From Bradyrhizobium sp. RD5-C2 (GTDB taxonomy: Bacteria > Pseudomonadota > Alphaproteobacteria > Rhizobiales > Xanthobacteraceae), in the NCBI RefSeq assembly GCF_019972155.1, contig NZ_BOVL01000007.1:315914-379913 (forward strand): a stretch of 64,000 nucleotides of DNA, given 5' to 3'. The notes under the pieces were generated by a model. It saw only the letters and a program-made list of their open reading frames with translations. It was not told the origin of the DNA and ran no database searches. Below, one piece after another: positions 50,093-59,024 of the stretch. Both the position numbers and the translations under genes were made by a program. Position 1 is the stretch's first letter. The number at the start of each line of letters is the position of its first letter.

Positions 50093-51034
50093 TCAGCCGT
50101 GAACGACCGATTTGGCGATCATGCAGTGAATGCCTTTGGAGCCGTTGACGGTCTGCGTGACGCGCAAGTCGGCGGCCAGGCTGCACAGCGTATAGGCGTC
50201 CTCGCGCGATAGATTGCGTTTCTCGCCGAGCAGCACGATCATGTCGCGCAGCGCGCGCACCACGCACTGGTCGAGATCGGGATCCATCGCCATGGTCATG
50301 TAATGGTCGGCGGTCTCGGCGCGCGGATAGGCGAGCTTGAGGTCCTTGCGCAGGGTCAGGCGGAATCGGCCCGTGAGCGCCGTCTCGATCGCGGTGACGC
50401 AGACCTCACCGTCGCCCTGCACCCCGTGACCGTCGCCGCAGGAGAACAGGGCGCCCGGCACGAACACCGGCAGATACAGCTTGGCGCCTGGCCCGAGCTC
50501 CTTGTTGTCGAGATTGCCGCCCATCGCGCGCGGGATCAGCGAGGAGATGCGGCCCCAGGCCGGCGGCGGCGACACGCCCATCACGCCGAAGAACGGCTTT
50601 AGCGGCAGGTCGAGCCCCCATGGCATGCGGCCGACCATGCGCGCGCGATCGAGCGGGATGTTGAGGATGCGGGTCTCGTGGAAATCGTCGGGCAGGGTGC
50701 CGGACAGCGGCTTGATCAGATTGTAGCCCCAGTCTTGCCGGAGCTGGACGTCGAGAATATCGACCTCGAGCACGTCGCCGGGCTCGGCACCGCTGACGGC
50801 GATCGGGCCGGTCAGGATGTGCCCGGGCACCATCCGCTCGCATTTCGCATGAATGTCGTCGAGCTCGGGAGGCACGACGAACTTGCCACGGTCGGGCACC
50901 ACGTCGGGGCCGCCGCTGACGGTCTCGATCGTGACCTCGTCGCCGCTCGCAATGGTCAGGACCGGTTTCAGCTTTGCTTCGAAGAAGCCCCAATGGCAGG
51001 TTTCGGGACTGGACTTCAGATGATGATGGGTCAT
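50093..51034 (-). CDS. acetamidase/formamidase family protein
   Basis: The 313-residue protein has the FmdA/AmdA features: THHHLKSSPETCHWGFFEAKLKPVLTI at the start, GPIAVSGAEPGDVLEVDILDV, a FVPGALFSCGDGHGVQGDGEV block with the likely metal/catalytic site and the C-terminal SLAADLRVTQTVNG. It should hydrolyse a short amide to the acid and ammonia. With the acyl-CoA ligase downstream this could form a short route from an amide to an acyl-CoA, which is inference. Confidence 0.88.
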   Translation of the reverse strand: MTHHHLKSSPETCHWGFFEAKLKPVLTIASGDEVTIETVSGGPDVVPDRGKFVVPPELDDIHAKCERMVPGHILTGPIAVSGAEPGDVLEVDILDVQLRQDWGYNLIKPLSGTLPDDFHETRILNIPLDRARMVGRMPWGLDLPLKPFFGVMGVSPPPAWGRISSLIPRAMGGNLDNKELGPGAKLYLPVFVPGALFSCGDGHGVQGDGEVCVTAIETALTGRFRLTLRKDLKLAYPRAETADHYMTMAMDPDLDQCVVRALRDMIVLLGEKRNLSREDAYTLCSLAADLRVTQTVNGSKGIHCMIAKSVVHG

Positions 51035-51100
51035 GTGACTGCTTTTTATTGCATTCCCGACAGCGTATGACGCTGTAGCAGAACTTCGCAGAGGCTTCGC

Positions 51101-51892
51101 TTGTTTTTTGTGCTCTCCAAGACGCTCGGCATCCTGCTGCTGCCGATCAATTTCCTGATCGGTATCGGCGCGATCGGCGCCGTTCTGCTGCTGACGCGGT
51201 TTGCCCCGCTCGGCCGCAGGTTGATGGTGGCGTCAGCGCTGCTGCTTACGATCTGCGGCTTCTCGCCGCTCGGCAATGTCCTGATCTCCATCCTGGAGCA
51301 GCGCTTTCCGCCATGGGACGCTTCGCGCGGCGCGCCCGACGGCATCATCGTGCTCGGCGGCTCGATCGATGCCGATCTGTCGGTTGCGCATGGCACGCCG
51401 GTGGTGCGCACCGCGGCGGATCGCGTCATCGCAGCGGCGGCGCTGGCGCGCAGATATCCGAACGCGCGCCTCGTGTTCACCGGCGGCAGCGCGAACCTGA
51501 TCTCGAATGACGCGCGCGAAGCCGACTACGCCGCCGAGATATTCGAGAGCCTCGGCATCGCCAAATCTCGATGGATCATCGAGCGCCGCTCACGCAACAC
51601 GGTGGAGAATGCCGAGTTCTCCAAGGCGCTGGTCGATCCCAAGCCGGGTGAGCGCTGGCTGCTCGTGACGTCGGCCTATCACATGCCGCGGTCGGTCGGG
51701 CTGTTCCGCAAGGCGGGATTCAACGTCGAGGCCTATCCGGTCGACTGGCGGGTCGGCAATGTCATGGGTTTCGCGACGCTTGCGATCGAGGGCCTGTCGC
51801 GCACCGATCTCGGCGCGCGGGAGTGGATCGGGCTGGTGGCCTATCATCTGGCGGGCAAGACCGATGATTTGCTGCCGGGACCGGCACGTTGA
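51101..51892 (+). CDS. YdcF family protein (DUF218)
   Basis: The 263-residue protein has two N-terminal membrane helices (LGILLLPINFLIGIGAIGAVLLL; LMVASALLLTICGF) and a C-terminal DUF218 domain: GIIVLGGSIDADLS, ARRYPNARLVFTGGSANL and ERRSRNTVENAEFS, LLVTSAYHMPRSVGLFRKAGF. Members include SanA and ElyC, involved in envelope stability. The start is TTG at 51101 (TTGTTTTTT) with an AGAGG upstream. Confidence 0.9.
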   Translation: MFFVLSKTLGILLLPINFLIGIGAIGAVLLLTRFAPLGRRLMVASALLLTICGFSPLGNVLISILEQRFPPWDASRGAPDGIIVLGGSIDADLSVAHGTPVVRTAADRVIAAAALARRYPNARLVFTGGSANLISNDAREADYAAEIFESLGIAKSRWIIERRSRNTVENAEFSKALVDPKPGERWLLVTSAYHMPRSVGLFRKAGFNVEAYPVDWRVGNVMGFATLAIEGLSRTDLGAREWIGLVAYHLAGKTDDLLPGPAR

Positions 51893-51985
51893 GCCGCACC
51901 ACGAGCTTGTCGCTTCCCTCGTCCAATCCGGCTAACATCAAAGCAACAGGCGGCGCCAAGCCGCCGATCACGGGAGTTTCTCGCC

Positions 51986-52771
51986 ATGCAACAGCAGACA
52001 CCGCCGGAACAGTTCGACCTCTCCGCAATCGTGGCCGACCTGAACAACCTGCTGCGGCTGAAGACCACGGTCATCGGCATCAAGATGTTCGCGCGCGTCG
52101 AGGAGATGGAGGCGATCCCGAAGATCCGCCGCCCGTCGGCGGTCCACACTACGGACCAGATCGTCAGCATGGCCTCGCGGCTCGGCTGGACCGTCGGCAT
52201 CACCGGCGATGATCTGGTCGGCGCGCAATGCCGTGCGGTGATCGGGCTCGCGCCGCAGGACGAGAAGTGGCTTGCCGGCGAGAACTATGTCGGCGTCTGG
52301 CACGGCACGGCCGAAGACGCGCGCAAGCGCCAGGAGGCGCTCGACGTGGTGCCGTACGGTCGGTATCAGGCGATGGCGGTGAGCCCGCTGACCAGCGGAC
52401 GTCTCAATCCGCCCGACATCTGCCTCGTCTACGCGACGCCGGGACAGATGATCATCCTGATCAACGGGCTGCAGTATACCGGCTACAAGAAGTTCGAGTG
52501 GGGCGTGGTCGGTGAAACCGCGTGCGCGGACTCGTGGGGGCGGGCGCTGAAGACCGGTGAGCCGAGCCTGTCACTGCCGTGCTTCGCCGAGCGCCGCTAT
52601 GGCGGCGTGCCTGACGAGGAGATGCTGATGGCGCTGCCGCCGGCCTATCTGGTGAAGGCGATCGCGGGGATGAAGCAGCTCGCCAAGAACGGCCTGCGCT
52701 ACCCGATCGCACCCTATGGCATCCAGGCCGACGTCCGCGCCGGCATGGGGGTGTCCTATGCCAAGAAATAA
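51986..52771 (+). CDS. DUF169 domain protein
   Basis: The 261-residue soluble protein contains the DUF169 pattern: LRLKTTVIGIKMF, CRAVIGLAPQDEKWLAGENYVGVWHG, PDICLVYATPGQMIILINGLQY and ETACADSWGRALKTGEPSLSLPCFAERRYG. DUF169 proteins bind metals or cofactors in some archaeal systems but have no settled function. It sits between ydcF and the enoyl-reductase-like gene, 93 bases from each. Confidence 0.85.
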   Translation: MQQQTPPEQFDLSAIVADLNNLLRLKTTVIGIKMFARVEEMEAIPKIRRPSAVHTTDQIVSMASRLGWTVGITGDDLVGAQCRAVIGLAPQDEKWLAGENYVGVWHGTAEDARKRQEALDVVPYGRYQAMAVSPLTSGRLNPPDICLVYATPGQMIILINGLQYTGYKKFEWGVVGETACADSWGRALKTGEPSLSLPCFAERRYGGVPDEEMLMALPPAYLVKAIAGMKQLAKNGLRYPIAPYGIQADVRAGMGVSYAKK

Positions 52772-52864
52772 CTGCAGGAAATAGCGGCAAGAAATAGCTG
52801 ATTGCGTCGCTGCGCCCGCGATGACAAAAGGGGCGCCCATTTTGCTGAGCAGGGAGCCCGATCC

Positions 52865-54040
52865 ATGTCCTCGTCGAAACTCGACATCGTCGTCTATGGC
52901 GCAACCGGCTTCACCGGCCAACTCGTCGCCGAATATCTCGCCGCGCATCATCGCGACGGCAGCTTGAAATGGGCGATGGCCGGCCGCAGCAAGGACAAGC
53001 TCGCCTCGGTTCGTGATGCGATCGGCGCGCCCGCCGACACGCCGCTGATGGTTGCCGATGCCAGCGACGCCGCATCGCTGAAGGCGATGCTGGCGCAGAC
53101 CAAGTCGGTCATTTCTACGGTCGGTCCGTATCAGCTCTATGGCAATGAGCTGATCGCGGCCTGCGCGGACAGCGGCACCGACTATTTCGATCTCTGCGGC
53201 GAGCCGGTCTGGATGCGGCAGATGATCGACAAGCACGAGGCCGCGGCAAAGGCCAGCGGCGCGCGGATCGTGTTCTCCTGCGGCTTCGATTCCGTGCCGT
53301 TCGAACTCGGCGCCTTCTTCGTCCAGGAGGAAGCCAAACGCGTATTCGGTGCGCCGGCGCCGCGCGTTAAAGGCCGGGTCCGCGACATGCGCGGCACGCT
53401 GTCGGGCGGCACGGCCGCGAGCGCCAAGGCTACGTTCGATGCGGTCGCCAAGGATTTGAGCCTGGTCGCGATCCTCAACAACCCGTTTGCATTGACGCCG
53501 GGCTTCGAGGGCCCAAAGCAGCCGCGCGGCAGCAAGCCGGCCTATGAGGACGACCTGCACTCATGGACCGCGCCGTTCATGATGGCACTGATCAACACGC
53601 GCAACGTCCACCGCTCCAACATGCTGATGGGCTTTCCGTACGGCAAGGAGTTCGTCTACGACGAGATGGTTCTGACCGGTCCCGGCGAGAAGGGCGAAGC
53701 GATTGCCAAGCGCGTGATGGCGCTGAATTCCGAGAAGACCGGGCCGAGCGCGCCGAAGCCGGGCGAGGGGCCCTCGAAGGAAGAGCGCGAGAACGGCCGC
53801 TACGATCTGCTTTATCTCGCGGTCGCGCCTGACGGCCGCATGGTCCGCGCCGGCATCAAGGGTGATCGCGATCCCGGCTACGGCTCGACCTCGAAGATGA
53901 TCTCGGAATGCGCGATCTGCCTGTTGCGCGACACGCTCGACGTCGCCGCCGGCTTCTGGACGCCGGGAGCGGCGATGCAGCACAAGCTGATCAAGCGCCT
54001 GGTCGATCACGCCGGGCTGACGTTCGAGGTCGAGAAGTAA
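52865..54040 (+). CDS. saccharopine-dehydrogenase-like protein (trans-acting enoyl reductase family)
   Basis: The 391-residue protein starts with an NAD(P)-binding Rossmann motif (IVVYGATGFTGQLVAEYL), then VISTVGPYQLYGNELIAACADSGTDYFDLCGEPVW and FSCGFDSVPFELGAFF. This layout matches the mycobacterial trans-acting enoyl reductases and related saccharopine-dehydrogenase-like proteins. The physiological substrate in proteobacteria is unknown. The ATG at 52865 follows GGGAGCC. Confidence 0.85.
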   Translation: MSSSKLDIVVYGATGFTGQLVAEYLAAHHRDGSLKWAMAGRSKDKLASVRDAIGAPADTPLMVADASDAASLKAMLAQTKSVISTVGPYQLYGNELIAACADSGTDYFDLCGEPVWMRQMIDKHEAAAKASGARIVFSCGFDSVPFELGAFFVQEEAKRVFGAPAPRVKGRVRDMRGTLSGGTAASAKATFDAVAKDLSLVAILNNPFALTPGFEGPKQPRGSKPAYEDDLHSWTAPFMMALINTRNVHRSNMLMGFPYGKEFVYDEMVLTGPGEKGEAIAKRVMALNSEKTGPSAPKPGEGPSKEERENGRYDLLYLAVAPDGRMVRAGIKGDRDPGYGSTSKMISECAICLLRDTLDVAAGFWTPGAAMQHKLIKRLVDHAGLTFEVEK

Positions 54041-54060
54041 CTTCCCGTCCCCTTGTCCCG

Positions 54061-54167
54061 TGTCATCGCCCGGCTCGACCGGGCGATCCAGTACGCCGCG
54101 GCCTCTCGGCTCAAGCACTGCTGTCTCTGGAATACTGGATGCCCCACTTTCGCGGGGCATGACAGCT
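54061..54167. repeat. dispersed palindromic repeat, GATCCAGTA family, copy 3
   Basis: TGTCATCGCCCGGCTCGACC and GGGCGATCCAGTACGCCGCGG at the left; TGGAATACTGGATGCC and GCGGGGCATGACAGC at the right. It is related to copies at 17296 and 32180 but with exchanged end modules, and lies between convergent genes. Confidence 0.85.
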
Positions 54168-54172
54168 GGTAG

Positions 54173-55372
54173 CTACGCCGCCGCGCGCGGGTTGTACGCG
54201 TACATGAAGTCCATGCCCTTGGACGACACCGGCAGCAGCAGCTTCAGCATGTGATCGCGAAGCCAGGCGCCGGTCGGGCCGAACTCGCGCTTGCTGTTGC
54301 CGTTGCGGCGGGCGATCGCCACGATCTTCTCGGCGCGCGGGCGCCGTTCGTGCTCGAAGGCCTGGAACGTCAGGCCGAGCTCCTGGCCGTCGCGCATCAG
54401 CATGCCGAGCCGCAGCGCGTCCTCCAGCGCGAGCGATGCGCCCTGGCCGGCGTGCGGGCTGGTGGCGTGCGCGGCGTCGCCGATCAGGAGCGTGCGCTTG
54501 CGCGACCAGGTCGGCAGCGTCGCGACGTCGAGCGTATCGGTCACCACGATGTTCTCGGCGGCCTCGATGATCTCGGGGATCGGCGCGTGCCAGCCGGCGT
54601 GGAAATCGCGCAGATGCTGCCTGATCGCGTCCTGGCTCTGCAGCCGGTAGGCCGCGGCGGTCATGCCGTGCGATGGCTGCGTGCTCCACCACATCCCACC
54701 CGTGTCCGGATCGGGACTGCACAGGCCGTAGCCGAAGAAGCCGCTTTGCCCGAACGTCGTCTCGAGCTTTTGACCGATCGAGAGACGCTCGAACATGGCC
54801 CGCGGCACGAATCCGCCGAAACCGATCAACCCGGTATCGAACGGCGTCGGACCGTCCGGGATCACGTGCCGACGCACCGCCGAATGCACGCCGTCGGCGC
54901 CGATCACGAAATCGCCCTCGGCGGTGGTGCCGTCGTTGAAATAGGCGATGACCGGCTGGTCGCCGCGATCCTCGATCTTCACCAGCTTCTTCTCGAAGAA
55001 CACCGAGACGCTGGAGGCCCAGGCCTTGTCGATCAGCGTCTCGTTCAAGGTCGCACGGCACATGTTCACCGCGGGCTGGCCGAAGCGCTGCTGCATGTTC
55101 TGATTGAGCGAGCCGAGCTTCTTGCCGGCCTGCGAATAGAAATCGAACGACTCCGCGATCGAGCCGCTGCGGATCAGCTCGTCCGCGAGGCCGAGCTCCG
55201 CCAGCACATGCATGCCGTTCGGTGCGATCTGCAAGCCGCCGCCGATCCCGGTGGAGTAGGGCCATGCTTCATAGAGCTCGGCCTCGATGCCGGCGCGGGT
55301 CAGGAACATCGCGGTCACCGGACCTGCGATGCCGGCGCCGATGATCAGAGCTTTACGGGGACGTGAGGTCAT
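54173..55372 (-). CDS. FAD-dependent monooxygenase
   Basis: The 399-residue flavoprotein has the Rossmann motif Gly12-Ala-Gly14-Ile-Ala-Gly17, the DG motif (FVIGADGVHSAVRRHV) and the GD motif (LIGDAAHATSPHAGQGASLALEDA, near residue 297). These define class A aromatic hydroxylases of the PHBH/salicylate type. The ATG at 55372 follows GGAGCAAGG; a start 12 bases upstream is possible. It is divergent from a marR gene with a shared operator-like dyad, so induction by an aromatic ligand is likely. Confidence 0.92.
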   Translation of the reverse strand: MTSRPRKALIIGAGIAGPVTAMFLTRAGIEAELYEAWPYSTGIGGGLQIAPNGMHVLAELGLADELIRSGSIAESFDFYSQAGKKLGSLNQNMQQRFGQPAVNMCRATLNETLIDKAWASSVSVFFEKKLVKIEDRGDQPVIAYFNDGTTAEGDFVIGADGVHSAVRRHVIPDGPTPFDTGLIGFGGFVPRAMFERLSIGQKLETTFGQSGFFGYGLCSPDPDTGGMWWSTQPSHGMTAAAYRLQSQDAIRQHLRDFHAGWHAPIPEIIEAAENIVVTDTLDVATLPTWSRKRTLLIGDAAHATSPHAGQGASLALEDALRLGMLMRDGQELGLTFQAFEHERRPRAEKIVAIARRNGNSKREFGPTGAWLRDHMLKLLLPVSSKGMDFMYAYNPRAAA

Positions 55373-55419
55373 GCCTTGCTCCATGCATCCGTGTGGGGTA
55401 CGAAAGGTCAGTGTCTAAT

Positions 55420-55438
55420 TATCTTAGAAGATAAGATA
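55420..55438. promoter_or_regulatory. MarR operator candidate
   Basis: TATCTT-AG-AAGATA (55420-55433) is a perfect 6-2-6 dyad in the divergent promoter, followed directly by another AAGATA (55433-55438) and by a third near 55449. MarR repressors typically bind such AT-rich dyads. Confidence 0.55.
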
Positions 55439-55453
55439 TTTGGCGATTAAGAT

Positions 55454-55990
55454 ATGGGAGCAGCTTTGTCAAGCGGGAAGTCGCGCGCGGCGCTGATGCA
55501 GGAACTTGAAGAGGCGATGCGCCGGTCATCCGCGCAGGGCGTGATGTACGGCCAAGCCGTTGCAAACATGGCCGGAATCTCCAATTCCGACATGGAATGC
55601 ATGGATATCCTGCACCTCGAAGGGCGGGTGACCGCGGGCCGTCTCGCCGAAGTCACCGGGCTGACCACCGGCGCGATCACCGGCGTGGTCGATCGACTGG
55701 AGAAGGCGGGTTACGTGCGCCGCGAGCGGGACGAGAGCGACCGCCGCAAGGTCTTCATCTCGGTGGTGGAGGAAAAGGCGGCCGAGATCGGCAAGTTCTA
55801 CGTGCCGATGCAGGAGGCGATGCTCAAGCTCTGGAGCCGTTACACCGACGACGAACTGCGCCTGCTGCTGCGCTTCGCCAATGACGGCTACAAGGGTGTG
55901 CTGGAAGCGACCGGCGCGCTGAAGACGGTGATCGACATGCCGCCGGAGCAGCGCGCCGAGCTCAAGCTGCCGCCGAAGTCTCGTCGCTGA
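55454..55990 (+). CDS. MarR-family regulator of the divergent monooxygenase
   Basis: The 178-residue protein has a winged helix with MECMDILHLEGRVTAGRLAEVTGLTTGAITGVVDRLEKAGYVRRERDESDRRKVFI. This is close to the subgroup whose members control flavin monooxygenases. The ATG at 55454 has no clear ribosome-binding site, so it may be leaderless or weakly translated. Its 3' end overlaps the convergent polymerase gene by 29 bases. Confidence 0.88.
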   Translation: MGAALSSGKSRAALMQELEEAMRRSSAQGVMYGQAVANMAGISNSDMECMDILHLEGRVTAGRLAEVTGLTTGAITGVVDRLEKAGYVRRERDESDRRKVFISVVEEKAAEIGKFYVPMQEAMLKLWSRYTDDELRLLLRFANDGYKGVLEATGALKTVIDMPPEQRAELKLPPKSRR

Positions 55991-57230
55991 CCTCGGCTGG
56001 TGTCGCGCGGGTGCGCTCGGTGGCCGCGTACATGCCCCACATTGTGCCCAGCATCATCCAGAAATGCCGCCAATGGTCGGTATCGATGATGAAGCTCTCG
56101 CCGGCGATGCCGAGGAACGCCGAGAAGATCGCGAGATAGTCGCGTTGCCACGGCACCCGCTTGTAGATGTAGCGGAAGCCGATGATCGCGCTGACGAACA
56201 CCAGCGCCGGATAGCAGATGCCCGAGATCCAGCCGCCCGACATGAAGGCGTTGAGGAACGAGTTGTGGGTGTCCTCGGGGAAGTAGGTGTGGAATTGCAG
56301 CGGGCCGATGCCGAACGGCAACTCGAGCGCCATCTGGGCACCGAGGATGTGGCGGCCGAACCGGCCGAAGCGGCCTTCGTCGTAACTCTGGTCGAAGCTC
56401 GCGCGCTGCTTGAACATGTCGGCGACCGAGCCGATCGACAGCAGCACCGCGACCAGTGCGACGGCCAGGATCGCGGCGATCAGGGTCATCACGATGATGC
56501 GCGAGCGCTGCGCCTGCGAGCGGCTGGTGAACACCATCAGCGCCAGCATGAAGGCCGCGGTGACGATCAAGCCGCCCCAGGCGGCGCGGGAGAACGACAG
56601 CAGGATCGCAAGCGAGATGATGCCGAAGGCGATGGCGTTGCGGAACGCCTTGCCGAAGCGGTCGGTGACCACGCTTTGCAGCGTGAACAGCGCCGGCAGG
56701 ATCAGGAAGGCGCCGAGCACGTTCGGATCCTTGAAAGTGCCGCGGGCGCGATCATACAGCGTCAGCAGATCATAGCCGCCGGGCACCAGATGGAAGTAGC
56801 CGGCGATGCCCGCAAGTGAGGCGATCATCGCGCCGACGATCAGGCCGCGGCGCAGCATGTCGAGCCGCGCTTCGGTATCTTCCGACATCACCATCGCGAA
56901 GAAGATGACGGTGACGGCCATGTACCAGGAGGTGAGGACCCAGTTCACCACCTCCGGCTTGTCGAGGAACGGCACCGCGCCGATGCTGTAGCCGACATTG
57001 AGCACGATCAGCGCGAACAACAGCGGCATGAACACGAGCTGCATGCGCAGGCCCGTGGCAAAGAACAGCACGCAGGCGGTCAGCGTGACGAGTTCGTACG
57101 GGCTCGGTTCGATGAACACGATGGCGATCGAGGCGCCGGCGAGCCACACCAGTGCCCGCTGCAGCGCCAGCACGCCTGACGGCGCCGATGCCGGCGAATG
57201 GGACGTCCCGGCTGTCGCCGCATAGGCCAT
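55962..57230 (-). CDS. O-antigen ligase/polymerase-like membrane protein
   Basis: The 422-residue protein has about eleven helices and a periplasmic loop with FGRFGRHILGAQMALELPFGIGPLQFHTYFPEDTHNSFLNAFMSGGW. The PFGIGPxxF...THNSFL pattern is the Wzy/WaaL signature. It should polymerise or ligate lipid-linked sugar repeats at the periplasmic face. The ATG at 57230 gives a Ser/Ala-rich leader before the first helix. Context with sugar transferases and export proteins points to exopolysaccharide rather than LPS. Confidence 0.88.
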   Translation of the reverse strand: MAYAATAGTSHSPASAPSGVLALQRALVWLAGASIAIVFIEPSPYELVTLTACVLFFATGLRMQLVFMPLLFALIVLNVGYSIGAVPFLDKPEVVNWVLTSWYMAVTVIFFAMVMSEDTEARLDMLRRGLIVGAMIASLAGIAGYFHLVPGGYDLLTLYDRARGTFKDPNVLGAFLILPALFTLQSVVTDRFGKAFRNAIAFGIISLAILLSFSRAAWGGLIVTAAFMLALMVFTSRSQAQRSRIIVMTLIAAILAVALVAVLLSIGSVADMFKQRASFDQSYDEGRFGRFGRHILGAQMALELPFGIGPLQFHTYFPEDTHNSFLNAFMSGGWISGICYPALVFVSAIIGFRYIYKRVPWQRDYLAIFSAFLGIAGESFIIDTDHWRHFWMMLGTMWGMYAATERTRATPAEVSDETSAAA

Positions 57231-57273
57231 CGGATACTCACGCAACTTGATACAAAACACACAACGGATGCTT

Positions 57274-57357
57274 CGTCATTGCGAGGAGCGAAGCGACGAA
57301 GCAATCCACCTATCCCCGAGCTGCGATATGGATTGCTTCGCTACGCTCGCAATGACG
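57274..57357. repeat. palindromic intergenic repeat, GTCATTGCGAG family, copy 2
   Basis: CGTCATTGCGAGGAGCGAAG at the left is mirrored by CGCTCGCAATGACG at the right, with inner GAAGCAATCCA and TGGATTGCTTC. Same family as 7924-8006. It separates the polymerase from the sugar transferase gene. Confidence 0.88.
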
Positions 57358-57373
57358 GCAGTAAGTCTAGGCC

Positions 57374-58909
57374 TCAGTACGCGTTCTCGTTCTTGGTCAG
57401 CAGCGAGAACGGGGTCTTGAGCAGGATGTAGAGGTCGAACAGCACCGACCAGTTCTCGATGTAATAGAGGTCGAATTCGACGCGCTTCTGGATCTTCTCA
57501 TCGGTGTCGACCTCGCCGCGCCAGCCGTTGATCTGCGCCCAGCCGGTGATGCCGGGCTTGACGCGGTGGCGGGCGAAGTAGCCGTCGACGGCCTCGTCGA
57601 ACAGGCGGTTTTGCAGCTTGCTCTGCACCGCGTGCGGACGCGGGCCCACCAGCGAGAGATTGCCCTTGAGCACGACGTTGAACAGCTGCGGCAGTTCGTC
57701 GAGCGAGGACTTGCGGATGAAGCGGCCAACGCGGGTGACGCGCGGATCGTTCTTGGTCACCACCTTGGAAGCGGTCGGATCGGCCTGGTGATGATAGAGC
57801 GAGCGGAACTTGTAGACGTCGATCCGCTCGTTGTTGAAGCCGAAGCGCTTCTGGCGGAACAGCACCGGGCCGGGGCTGTCGAGCTTCACCGCAAGCGCCA
57901 CCAGTCCGAGCACCGGCAGCGCCGCAAGCAGGGCCAGACCGCCGACCACGCGGTCAAACAGCCATTTCAGCACCAGATCCCAGTCGGTGATCGGCGCCTC
58001 GAACACGTCGAGCGTCGGCACCTTGCCGACATAGGAATAGGAGCGGGGGCGGAAGCGCAGCTTGTTGGTATGAGCCGACAGGCGGATGTCGACTGGCAGG
58101 ACCCAGAGCTTCTTCAGCATCGCCAGGATGCGGGTCTCGGCCGAGATCGGCAGCGCGAACAGCACGAGGTCGACGCGGGTGCGGCGGGCGAATTCGACGA
58201 TGTCGTCGACCTTGCCGAGCTTCGGTGAGCCGGCGCAAGTCTCCATCGCGCGGGTGTCATTGCGGTCGTCGAACACGCCGAGCACGTGGATGTCGGAATC
58301 ATCGTCGGCATTGAGCGCCTCGATCAGTTTCTCGCCGTTCTGGTCGGCGCCGACGATGATGGTGCGGCGGTCGAGCCGGCCATCATGCGCCCAGGCACGC
58401 ACCATCGAGCGCAGCGCGAGCCGTTCGGCGATCAGCACCGCAAGGCCAACGCAGAAGAACGACGACAGCCAGAACCGCGAGACCTCGCCGCCGAGCTTGA
58501 CCAGGAAGGAGACCCCGATGAACAGAAGGAACACAAACGCCCAGGACGAGATCATCCGCGTCATCTGGCGGAGCTGGCCGCGAAAGATCTGTACCTGGTA
58601 GATATCCGCGGCCTGGAAGCAGACCACCGCCGCAGCCGACATGCCGAGGATCGATGCGATATATCCCCAATGGATGGCGATCGGCCTGACATAGGCAAAA
58701 TAGAGCCCGACGCCGACCAGGCTGAGCAGCACGAAGTCGGCGAGGCGAACCACGCCGGCGATCACGACCGGCGAGTAAGCGCTGTGGACTTTCTGATTGG
58801 TAATAGCGAGCGCGGCCGGCGACAGGCGGCGGCGGCGTTCGACCTGCGGCTGAGCGGCCGTCGCAGACGCAGCGGCATCCAGCATCGAGCGTGCGTTAAA
58901 CGGTTCCAC
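57374..58909 (-). CDS. undecaprenyl-phosphate glucose phosphotransferase
   Basis: A 511-residue protein (from GTG 58909). Four N-terminal membrane helices are followed by a CoA-binding-like domain ([33 protein letters not shown]), a fifth helix and the bacterial sugar transferase domain ([68 protein letters not shown]). It should load glucose-1-phosphate on undecaprenyl phosphate to start repeat assembly, like WcaJ/PssY. The start is uncertain; an ATG at 58945 would add 12 residues. Confidence 0.93.
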   Translation of the reverse strand: MEPFNARSMLDAAASATAAQPQVERRRRLSPAALAITNQKVHSAYSPVVIAGVVRLADFVLLSLVGVGLYFAYVRPIAIHWGYIASILGMSAAAVVCFQAADIYQVQIFRGQLRQMTRMISSWAFVFLLFIGVSFLVKLGGEVSRFWLSSFFCVGLAVLIAERLALRSMVRAWAHDGRLDRRTIIVGADQNGEKLIEALNADDDSDIHVLGVFDDRNDTRAMETCAGSPKLGKVDDIVEFARRTRVDLVLFALPISAETRILAMLKKLWVLPVDIRLSAHTNKLRFRPRSYSYVGKVPTLDVFEAPITDWDLVLKWLFDRVVGGLALLAALPVLGLVALAVKLDSPGPVLFRQKRFGFNNERIDVYKFRSLYHHQADPTASKVVTKNDPRVTRVGRFIRKSSLDELPQLFNVVLKGNLSLVGPRPHAVQSKLQNRLFDEAVDGYFARHRVKPGITGWAQINGWRGEVDTDEKIQKRVEFDLYYIENWSVLFDLYILLKTPFSLLTKNENAY

Positions 58910-59024
58910 GAGTCCACGTCCATTTCTGCGCGTGCAGATGGGCATCCGCGCGCAGCACCGAAATTCCCCTGGACGTGAGTTAAGGGGACAAATCGGAAGA
59001 AACGGTTACGTGTGTAAGAAATGG

